Assembly: GCA_031255275.1 (NCBI GenBank)
Contig: JAIRSV010000106.1
Span: 1-7,841, forward strand
Length of the DNA: 7,841 nt
Source of the DNA: Proteiniphilum sp.
Lineage (GTDB): Bacteria; Bacteroidota; Bacteroidia; Bacteroidales; Dysgonomonadaceae
Direction of reading: 5' to 3'
The notes under the pieces were generated by a model that did no database searches, had not been told where the DNA came from, and saw only the letters and a program-made list of their open reading frames with translations. Both the position numbers and the translations under genes were made by a program. Below, piece after piece: positions 1 to 5,647 of the stretch (the stretch's first letter is position 1; every line of letters starts with the position of its first letter).

Positions 1-39
1 TCCCGAAATCGCTGACGGCGTTCCCGAAATCACTGACGG
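1..39. repeat. Two copies of a 21-nt direct repeat at window edge
   Basis: TCCCGAAATCGCTGACGG (1-18) recurs as TCCCGAAATCACTGACGG (22-39), 17 of 18 bases identical with a 21-nt period. The first copy starts exactly at the window edge, so the array may extend further upstream. A 21-nt period is a multiple of three, so it could be the end of a repeat-coding gene, but no gene can be shown here. Confidence 0.7.
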
Positions 40-88
40 AGCCCCCCCCACGCAAAAAAAACCAGCTCGGGGAGCGCCGGAGCGGCAA

Positions 89-108
89 GGGGCGGGAGCA
101 CCCGCCCC
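89..108. repeat. Perfect 8-bp GC hairpin
   Basis: GGGGCGGG (89-96), loop AGCA (97-100), CCCGCCCC (101-108). It is a perfect, entirely G:C stem. No T-run follows on either strand, so it is a palindromic repeat rather than a standard terminator. Confidence 0.75.
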
Positions 109-128
109 GACGAGCGATAAAGAAAACA

Positions 129-149
129 GGGCAAGGCTATGCCTTGCCC
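129..149. repeat. Perfect 9-bp hairpin, REP-like palindrome
   Basis: GGGCAAGGC (129-137), loop TAT (138-140), GCCTTGCCC (141-149). From memory, palindromes of this GGGCAAGGC type recur between genes in Bacteroidales genomes. It is followed by AT-rich DNA including (TA)6 at 156-167, but no T-run typical of a terminator. Confidence 0.75.
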
Positions 150-162
150 GTACATTATATAT

Positions 163-190
163 ATATAGCCGTCGAGTCGCGACGGTATAT
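163..190. repeat. Hairpin with GC core and AT base
   Basis: CCGTCG (169-174), loop AGTCG, CGACGG (180-185). The stem extends by five A:T pairs, ATATA (163-167) with TATAT (186-190), past one bulged G at 168. That makes 11 pairs in all. Confidence 0.65.
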
Positions 191-203
191 TGGGGGTAGA
201 GCA

Positions 204-246
204 CTCACAGAAATCGTGTAAATCATGTAAATCACAGTTCAGACAA
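204..246. repeat. 9-nt tandem repeat ending in TTGTCTGAA (minus strand)
   Basis: Consecutive 9-mers AAATCGTGT (211-219), AAATCATGT (220-228) and AAATCACAG (229-237) are followed by TTCAGACAA (238-246) and preceded by a partial unit CTCACAG (204-210). Read on the minus strand this is TTGTCTGAA followed by GATT-containing 9-mers. From memory, this layout resembles interspersed repeats seen in Bacteroidota and other genomes. The family could not be confirmed here. Confidence 0.6.
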
Positions 247-248
247 TT

Positions 249-269
249 AGCTCGGGGAGCGCCCGAGCT
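249..269. repeat. Perfect 8-bp hairpin inside the composite repeat
   Basis: AGCTCGGG (249-256), loop GAGCG (257-261), CCCGAGCT (262-269). Its left arm is the third copy of the core sequence found at both ends of the 58-330 block, and the right arm runs into GGTTAT, similar to the GGTTTT of the right end. It looks like a fused or internally rearranged copy of the end sequence. Confidence 0.7.
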
Positions 270-279
270 GGTTATCTCT

Positions 280-302
280 TTCTTCATTTTTAATTCTTCA
301 TT
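280..302. repeat. AT-rich 14-nt direct repeat
   Basis: TTCTTCATT occurs at 280-288 and again at 294-302, a 14-nt period with TTTAA in the spacer. On the minus strand it reads as alternating ATGAAGAA and TTAAAA blocks, a low-complexity motif I associate with Bacteroidales intergenic DNA. It sits just inside the right inverted end of the larger block. Confidence 0.5.
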
Positions 303-360
303 GAGAAAGGGCGCTCCCCTAACTGGTTTTCTCCACTTCACATCAACACATCTGGGGTTC

Positions 361-377
361 CGGGGGCAACGCCCCTG
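361..377 (-). repeat. Small GC hairpin just past the AraC gene
   Basis: C-GGGGGC (361-367), loop AAC (368-370), GCCCC-TG (371-377) form a stem of about seven pairs including one G:T. It lies 4 nt beyond the stop codon of the minus-strand regulator gene. It could stall or stabilise the 3' end of that transcript, but there is no T-run on that strand, so a terminator call is weak. Confidence 0.4.
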
Positions 378-380
378 CGG

Positions 381-1304
381 CTACATCCCTCCGCTCAGAT
401 TTCTGAACTTCACCGGCGTCACTCCCGCTCGCTTCTTGAAGTATTGCGTGAAGAAGGATGCGTTGGCAAAATTCAGTTCATCCGATATTTGCAGGATCGT
501 CATGTCGGTCGAAGCTAGCAATATGCGTGCTCTGATCATGATATGCCGGTCGATACACTCTTTAGGCGTAAATCCGCCGACCTCCCGACATACCGCTGAC
601 AGGTAACGGGAGGTGATACAGAGTCGACCGGCATAAAATTCAATATCCCGCTGCTCGCGGTAATTGCCGGCAACCAGTCGGACGAAGTCAAAAAAGAGCG
701 TCCGTTTCCGCGAACAGGGCGGCCGACGCAGCGGCCCCTTTCGCCGGTAGATCCCGATCACCTCGTGAATGACGGCAGACCCCAGACTCTTCGAAATCTC
801 CTCCCGACACGGGTGATCCTCCCGCGCATCATGCTCCTTCAGAAATTCGCACATCCTGATCAGATCCCTCTGCTCCTCCCCCTTCAGCGAAACGCAGGGA
901 TTATCCTTTATAAACAGATACGCCGGCGTCCGGGAGGGAACTGCGATTCCGGAATCCATCAGGAAACCCGGCCGGCAGGCCAGCACATAACCTTTGAAGT
1001 CGGCACTCTTTCTCCTTATATATACACTGTCGCCGGGAAGAACCACACACATATCACCCCGCTGCACGCGGCAAGCCCGGGCGCCGATCACTATATCGCC
1101 CCCACCCTCAAGGCAGATGCACAGCCCCGCCGCATCCACAATCCGCGGAAACCGTTCCACACCCAGCAGATCACGCTCGCTCCCCCTCAGCACGAAACTG
1201 CCGAAGAAGGCATTATCCTCCGTCAAAGAGAGGCGCTTACCCATACGCTGTTCGAAAGAAATTCGCGACATACCATACAGTCTAATCACGCCAAAAATAG
1301 ACAT
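381..1304 (-). CDS. AraC-family transcriptional regulator, cysteine-rich
   Basis: This is a predicted cytoplasmic DNA-binding regulator of 307 residues. The C-terminal ~100 residues form the AraC/XylS double helix-turn-helix. The first HTH is around residues 222-243 (GRLCITSRYLSAVCREVGG) and the second around 270-291, followed by the signature NASFFTQYFKKRAGVTPVKFR split over 281-301. The N-terminal part (about 50-105, with GGGDIVIG and QRGDMCVVLPGDSV) looks like the cupin-like sensor fold of this family. A basic linker (187-201) joins the two. Twelve cysteines are present (62, 64, 78, 86, 110, 137, 152, 166, 197, 229, 239, 250), which is unusually many. The first ATG is used; Met12 at 1271 is an alternative start. 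The gene is transcribed divergently from the efflux operon across 154 bp, so local control of the pump and of itself is the likely role. The ligand is unknown. Confidence 0.92.
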   Translation of the reverse strand: MSIFGVIRLYGMSRISFEQRMGKRLSLTEDNAFFGSFVLRGSERDLLGVERFPRIVDAAGLCICLEGGGDIVIGARACRVQRGDMCVVLPGDSVYIRRKSADFKGYVLACRPGFLMDSGIAVPSRTPAYLFIKDNPCVSLKGEEQRDLIRMCEFLKEHDAREDHPCREEISKSLGSAVIHEVIGIYRRKGPLRRPPCSRKRTLFFDFVRLVAGNYREQRDIEFYAGRLCITSRYLSAVCREVGGFTPKECIDRHIMIRARILLASTDMTILQISDELNFANASFFTQYFKKRAGVTPVKFRNLSGGM

Positions 1305-1458
1305 TCATCAGGCTAAAAACATGCAATAAGGAATAAAACTTCCGCATTTGAACATTTTTGTGGAAAGAACGGACATCCCGATACGGACACGAAGCCATAC
1401 CTTTACCGGCAAAAACAACAACGAACGTTTGATAATTACTGCATTATTCCGGAAAAGT
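1305..1458. promoter_or_regulatory. Divergent promoter/operator region between regulator and pump operon
   Basis: This 154-bp gap separates the divergent regulator and efflux genes and must hold promoters for both. The best plus-strand match to the Bacteroidota -7 box (TAnnTTTG) is TACCTTTA at 1398-1405. It lacks a good -33 TTTG at the right distance, which would fit a promoter needing an activator. ACGGACA occurs twice (1369-1375 and 1383-1389), 14 nt apart, and could be part of an operator. TTCCGGAA (1447-1454) is a perfect 8-bp palindrome next to the adaptor start codon. No convincing minus-strand promoter box was seen. Confidence 0.4.
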
Positions 1459-2526
1459 ATGAAGAGATCCGCAATAATCACCCTGTGCGGGCTGCTCCTG
1501 GCCGCCGCCGGATGCCGGCAGCAAGGGGAACGGACAGAGACGGTGAAAACGGTGAAAGTCCACACGGCCGCAACCCGCGGCGAAAGGCAGTCAATCACCC
1601 TTCCCGGCAAGGTAAAAGCCTCGGCGGAGATCGACCTGGCATTCCGCATCAGCGGGCCGATCGCGAAAGTCAGCGCGACGGAGGGACAGTTTGTCCGCAA
1701 AGGACAGGTAGTGGCCGAAATGGATTCGCGCGACTACGCCATACAGCTTTCCGCCACGGAAGCGGAGTATACACAGATAAAGGCCGAAGCAGAACGCATC
1801 ATCAAACTGTATGAACGGCAAAGTGTCTCGGAAAACGACTACGACAAAGCCGTCGCGGGACTGCAGCAAATCACCGCCCGCTACGACGCCCACCGGAACG
1901 CCCTCTCCGACACAAAGCTGCGGGCACCCTTCGACGGGTACATCCAGAAACGCTATTTCGACCGGAACGAAACGGTCAATGCCGGAATGTCCGTCTTCTC
2001 CATCATCAGCGCCGACGTGCCGGAGGTGGAAATCAATATACCCGCCGTCGAATTTATTCAGCGCGACCTGTTCGAGTCCTGCAGCTGCACCTCCACACTC
2101 TATCCCGGCCGCACCTTCCCGCTGGAACTGATTTCCATCAACCGGAAGGCAAACCTCAATCAGCTTTACACCGTCCGCCTCCGGTTCAGCGGAGAACCCC
2201 TCCCCTCAAAACCCTCACCCGGCATGACGGTCATGGTCTCCATCCGGTTGAAGGCGGAGGGCAACGCACAGGTATCCATTCCGCTCACGGCGCTGTTCGA
2301 GATCGACCATACACCCACCGTATGGGTGTACGACGAAGCGCAACAGACGGTCAGCGCCCGCACCGTCCGCATATCGGAAATCCTGTCCGACGGCACGCTG
2401 ACCGTCTCCGAAGGAGTGAAGGCCGGTGAACGGGTCGTTTCGGCAGGAGTACACAGCCTCTCCGACGGCGAACGGGTAAAACTGCTGCCCCCGGCGACGG
2501 CAACCAACGTGGGAGGACTGTTATGA
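1459..2526 (+). CDS. RND efflux periplasmic adaptor (HlyD/AcrA-type lipoprotein)
   Basis: This is the membrane-fusion protein that bridges the RND pump and the outer-membrane channel in the periplasm. The product is 355 residues. The ATG at 1459 is chosen because it directly starts a lipoprotein signal peptide (MKRS, hydrophobic GLLLAAAG, lipobox ending at Cys19); an upstream TTG in frame at 1348 would bury it. The residues after Cys19 (RQQGE) do not look like a Bacteroidota surface-export signal, which fits a periplasm-facing protein. Domains in order: first half of the lipoyl/barrel-sandwich domain at about 56-92 (RISGPIAKVSATEGQFVRKG), a helical hairpin at about 93-150, the second lipoyl half at about 153-185 (LRAPFDGYI), a beta-barrel at about 190-270 (YPGRTFPLEL) and a membrane-proximal domain to the end. 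A Cys-Ser-Cys lies at 208-210. It overlaps the pump gene by 4 nt (ATGA), suggesting translational coupling. The substrate is unknown. Confidence 0.93.
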   Translation: MKRSAIITLCGLLLAAAGCRQQGERTETVKTVKVHTAATRGERQSITLPGKVKASAEIDLAFRISGPIAKVSATEGQFVRKGQVVAEMDSRDYAIQLSATEAEYTQIKAEAERIIKLYERQSVSENDYDKAVAGLQQITARYDAHRNALSDTKLRAPFDGYIQKRYFDRNETVNAGMSVFSIISADVPEVEINIPAVEFIQRDLFESCSCTSTLYPGRTFPLELISINRKANLNQLYTVRLRFSGEPLPSKPSPGMTVMVSIRLKAEGNAQVSIPLTALFEIDHTPTVWVYDEAQQTVSARTVRISEILSDGTLTVSEGVKAGERVVSAGVHSLSDGERVKLLPPATATNVGGLL

Positions 2527-5500
2527 CCGACGCAGGAAGCTGGGCGCTCAGCAACCGGAAACTGATCAGTTTTCTGGTCGCAGTACTCGTAATCGGCGGG
2601 ATGTTCTCCTATTACTCCATGAGCAAGCTCGAAGACCCGGAACTGAAAGTGAAACAGGCAACCGTGGTCACACTCTACCCCGGCGCCTCGGCCCACCAGG
2701 TGGAACTCGAAGTGACCGATCTGCTGGAAAAGAGTATCCGTTCGATGAAAGGCATCGGCGACGTACGCAGCCGTTCGATGAGCGACATGTCGATGATTAC
2801 CGTCAACCTCACCACCGTCGTGCGGAACAGCGACGTGGAACAGCACTGGGATTTGCTTCGCCGCAAGGTGAACGACGTACAGGCACGTCTGCCCGAAGGC
2901 GCCGTCACCTCCGTCGTAATGGACAGTTTCGGCGACGTGTACGGAATGGTATATGCCCTCTCCTTCGACGGATACGACAACGCCGAAGCGGCAAAATACG
3001 CCGAGCTGATCAAAAAGGAGATCCTGAAGATTGACGGCATTTCCGGCGTAACCATCTACGGAAAACGGGAAGCCTCCATTCAGATAGCGCTGTATGAAGA
3101 CAAGCTCGCCAACCTGGGCGTCCATCCCGCCGAAGTGCTGTCCACGCTCAAAGGGCAAAACCGCACGATCTACTCCGGCTATTACGAAAGCGGCGACGCC
3201 CGCATACGCGTCTCGGTCAACGACCGCTACCGTACGCTGGACGACATCGGCGACCTTTTGCTGCAGGGACACGAAAACGACCAGTTGCGTCTGCGCGACA
3301 TCGCCCGCATCACCGAAGAGTACGCAAGTCCCGTCCGCAACGAGCTGCGTTACGACAAAAAGCAGTCACTCGCCATCTCCGTCTCGACCCTGAGCGAGAC
3401 CGACGTCACCCAAATCGGCAAACAGGCCGACCGGCTGATAGAAACCCTGAAAGAGGAACGTCTTCCGGCAGGAATGGAAGTGCACAAAATCTTTTTCCAG
3501 CCCGAAAGGGTCAGCGCCGCCCTGAATGCGTTTATCGTCAACCTCATCGAGTCAGTGCTCATCGTAGTGATCCTGCTTATATTCTCGATGGGATTCCGCA
3601 GCGGATTCATACTCGGGCTGAGTCTGGCCGTCACCGTATTCGGATCGCTGATGATACTGGAAGTCTTCAACGGAACCCTGCAACGGGTTTCGCTCGCCTC
3701 GTTCGTACTGGCGATGGGAATGCTCGTAGACAACGCCATCGTGATACTCGACGGCATCCAGATTGACTTGCAGCAGGGCGTGGAACGGACAAAAGCGTTG
3801 ACCGCCATCGGCAAAAAGACGGCGACGCCCCTCCTGGGAGCGACGCTAATCGCCATCCTGGCATTTCTGCCCATATTTCTTTCGCCCGACACGGCGGGAA
3901 TTTACGTACGAGACCTTTTCATCGTACTCGCCGTCTCGCTTTTGCTGAGCTGGGTACTCGCCCTGACAATGATCCCCATTCTGGCGGACAGATTGCTGAA
4001 AGTAAAAGAGAACGCCCAACGGAAAGACCCCTACAACAACAAATATTACCGCACCCTGCGAAAAGTACTGAAATGGACACTTTCGCACCGGGTCATATCC
4101 TTAAGCGCCGGCGTCGTGCCGGTACTCCTCAGCCTGTACTGCTACCGTTTTCTGCTCCGGGGATTCTTTCCCGACATGGACTACGACCAGCTCTATATCG
4201 AATACAAACTGCAGGAAGGCGTCAACAGCACGCGCACGAAAACCGACCTCAGCGAGATCGAGGATTATCTGCTTGCACGCGGCGACGTGACGCACGTAAC
4301 CACATCCGTCGGCGGAACGCCGAGCCGTTACAATCTGGTGCGAAGCATTGCCGACCCCTCCCTTTCGTACGGCGAACTGATTGTGAACTATACCACCTCC
4401 AAAGCCCTCGTCGCCTCAATCGACGAAATACAGGAGTATCTCAACGAACACTATCCCGACGCCTACATCCGGGTGAAGCGCTACAACCTGATGTATAAGA
4501 AATTCCCCGTCGAGATCGAGTTCCGCGGCCCCGACCCCGAAGTACTCCGAAGCCTGTCGGCACAGGCGAAAGCCATCATCGACGACAGCCCCGTCCTCTA
4601 CATGCCCACCACCGACTGGGAACCGAAAGTACCCGTATTGACGGTCGATTACAATCAGCCCGTCGCCCGCGGCATCGGCTTGACCCGTCAGGACGTCGGG
4701 CTGTCAATCATGAGCGCGACCGACGGAATCCCTACGGGCGTCTTCTACGACGGCCTCGAAAGCAAAACGATCACCGTCAAATGTATCGACAAAGACGGCA
4801 ATCCGGTAGAATCCATCAATCATACGCCCGTCTTCAGCATGATCCCCGCGTTGTCCGGCTTCGACCGGCACGCCTTGCGGGAAGTAATGACCGGAAGAGT
4901 CACGGAAGAAGAACTGCTCGCTTCGGTACTGCAAACCGTACCCCTGAGTCAGGCCTCCAACGGCGTGTACGTCGCCTGGGAAGAGCCGGTAGTCGTCCGC
5001 AGCAACGGCGAACGGGCGATGCGCGTGCAATGTTACCCGGTATCGGGACAGGCCGTGGAAAACGCCCGGCGCACCGTCGCGCAACAGATAGAGAACATCC
5101 CGCTGCCTGCCGGTTACAGCATGAAGTGGGAGGGCGAACGCAGCGCGAGCGGCGAGTCGATGAAACACCTCTTCCGGTTTTATCCCCTGGCGGTCGTCCT
5201 TATGATCACCATTCTGATCATACTTTTCAAGGATTACAGGAAACCGCTTATTATCATCATCTGTCTGCCGCTGCTGTTCATCGGAATCATCGCCGCCGTG
5301 CTGCTCTCCGGTCAAACGTTCGGATTCGTCGCCATCGTCGCCTCGCTGGGGCTGGTCGGTATGCTCATCAAGAACGGGATTGTGCTTATGGACGAAATCA
5401 CGCTGCAAATATCCGGCGGAGTAGAGCCTGTAAAGGCGTTAATGGACAGTTCCGAAAACCGTTTCCGTCCGGTGATGCTCGCTTCGCTGACAACTATCCT

Positions 5501-5642
5501 GGGGATGATTCCCCTGCTGGGCGATCCCCTCTTCAGTCCCGCCGCCGTGGTCATCATGGGCGGTCTGCTGGTCGGGACGCTGATTACGCTGCTCTTCATC
5601 CCGGTGCTGTACGCACTGTTTTTCAGGATTAAAATGAAATAA
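2523..5642 (+). CDS. RND-family multidrug efflux permease (AcrB/HAE-type)
   Basis: This is the inner-membrane proton/substrate antiporter of the tripartite pump, 1039 residues, a normal length for AcrB-type proteins. It shows the 12-helix duplicated layout: TM1 at about 11-31, a periplasmic loop to about 335, TM2-TM6 at about 336-488, TM7 at about 524-545, a second periplasmic loop to about 885, and TM8-TM12 at about 886-1033. TM4 carries GMLVDNAIVILDG, with Asp403 matching AcrB Asp407 but Asn404 where AcrB has Asp408. TM10 carries Lys950 (GMLIKNGIVLMDE), matching AcrB Lys940. In TM11, Arg980 matches Arg971, but Ala987 falls where AcrB has Thr978. The TM4 motif is not the heavy-metal type, which argues against a CusA/CzcA-like metal pump. 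Its start overlaps the adaptor stop, and the channel gene follows after 5 nt. Export of drugs, bile components or other amphiphiles is plausible but not shown. Confidence 0.96.
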   Translation: MTDAGSWALSNRKLISFLVAVLVIGGMFSYYSMSKLEDPELKVKQATVVTLYPGASAHQVELEVTDLLEKSIRSMKGIGDVRSRSMSDMSMITVNLTTVVRNSDVEQHWDLLRRKVNDVQARLPEGAVTSVVMDSFGDVYGMVYALSFDGYDNAEAAKYAELIKKEILKIDGISGVTIYGKREASIQIALYEDKLANLGVHPAEVLSTLKGQNRTIYSGYYESGDARIRVSVNDRYRTLDDIGDLLLQGHENDQLRLRDIARITEEYASPVRNELRYDKKQSLAISVSTLSETDVTQIGKQADRLIETLKEERLPAGMEVHKIFFQPERVSAALNAFIVNLIESVLIVVILLIFSMGFRSGFILGLSLAVTVFGSLMILEVFNGTLQRVSLASFVLAMGMLVDNAIVILDGIQIDLQQGVERTKALTAIGKKTATPLLGATLIAILAFLPIFLSPDTAGIYVRDLFIVLAVSLLLSWVLALTMIPILADRLLKVKENAQRKDPYNNKYYRTLRKVLKWTLSHRVISLSAGVVPVLLSLYCYRFLLRGFFPDMDYDQLYIEYKLQEGVNSTRTKTDLSEIEDYLLARGDVTHVTTSVGGTPSRYNLVRSIADPSLSYGELIVNYTTSKALVASIDEIQEYLNEHYPDAYIRVKRYNLMYKKFPVEIEFRGPDPEVLRSLSAQAKAIIDDSPVLYMPTTDWEPKVPVLTVDYNQPVARGIGLTRQDVGLSIMSATDGIPTGVFYDGLESKTITVKCIDKDGNPVESINHTPVFSMIPALSGFDRHALREVMTGRVTEEELLASVLQTVPLSQASNGVYVAWEEPVVVRSNGERAMRVQCYPVSGQAVENARRTVAQQIENIPLPAGYSMKWEGERSASGESMKHLFRFYPLAVVLMITILIILFKDYRKPLIIIICLPLLFIGIIAAVLLSGQTFGFVAIVASLGLVGMLIKNGIVLMDEITLQISGGVEPVKALMDSSENRFRPVMLASLTTILGMIPLLGDPLFSPAAVVIMGGLLVGTLITLLFIPVLYALFFRIKMK

Positions 5643-5647
5643 CGAAT

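Larger units (their letters stand above)
58..330. repeat. Composite palindromic element with inverted ends (MITE-like)
   Basis: The left end (58-78, AAAACCAG + CTC + GGGGAGCGCC) matches the reverse complement of the right end (310-330, AAAACCAG + TTA + GGGGAGCGCC) at 19 of 21 positions. A third, direct copy of the core AGCTCGGGGAGCGCC (first at 64-78) lies at 249-263. Between the ends are hairpins at 89-108, 129-149, 163-190 and 249-269 and short tandem repeats. No transposase and no clear target-site duplication are visible. It may be a non-autonomous mobile element or a cluster of REP-like palindromes. Confidence 0.5.
1..380. other. Gene-free repeat-rich intergenic region
   Basis: This stretch has no credible gene. 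It contains a 21-nt direct repeat (1-39), C8 and A8 homopolymer runs (42-49 and 54-61), a set of GC-rich palindromes, a (TA)6 run (156-167), and AT-rich short direct repeats. Each is listed separately. Open frames cross it on both strands, but their peptides are translations of the palindromes and repeats and show no domain or signal. The base composition swings sharply between GC-rich stems and AT-rich spacers, unlike the even composition of the genes downstream. Confidence 0.8.

Noticed and set aside
129..149. Rho-independent terminator
   Set aside because: The stem is strong, but no T-run follows on either strand and no gene ends next to it.
211..237. Possible CRISPR-like array
   Set aside because: Units are 9 nt with no spacers, so this is a simple tandem repeat.
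30..341. Minus-strand 103-codon open frame in the repeat region
   Set aside because: It reads straight through the palindromes and tandem repeats, and its peptide has no domain or signal. Similar spurious peptides arise from Bacteroidales intergenic repeats.
190..606. Plus-strand 138-codon open frame
   Set aside because: It starts in the repeat block and runs antisense into the DNA-binding domain of the AraC gene, which has clear family motifs.
765..1316. Plus-strand 183-codon open frame
   Set aside because: It lies wholly antisense to the AraC gene and its peptide shows no recognisable fold.
2166..3272. Minus-strand 368-codon open frame
   Set aside because: It is antisense across the adaptor-pump junction, both of which are strongly supported. 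Long antisense frames are common in GC-rich codon-biased genes.
4704..5408. Minus-strand 234-codon open frame
   Set aside because: It is antisense to the second half of the RND pump. The His/Asp/Gln-rich peptide mirrors the pump's codon use and has no motif.
2523..5642. Heavy-metal (CusA/CzcA-type) RND pump
   Set aside because: TM4 reads GMLVDNAIV rather than the heavy-metal-type motif, and no periplasmic methionine relay is evident by eye.
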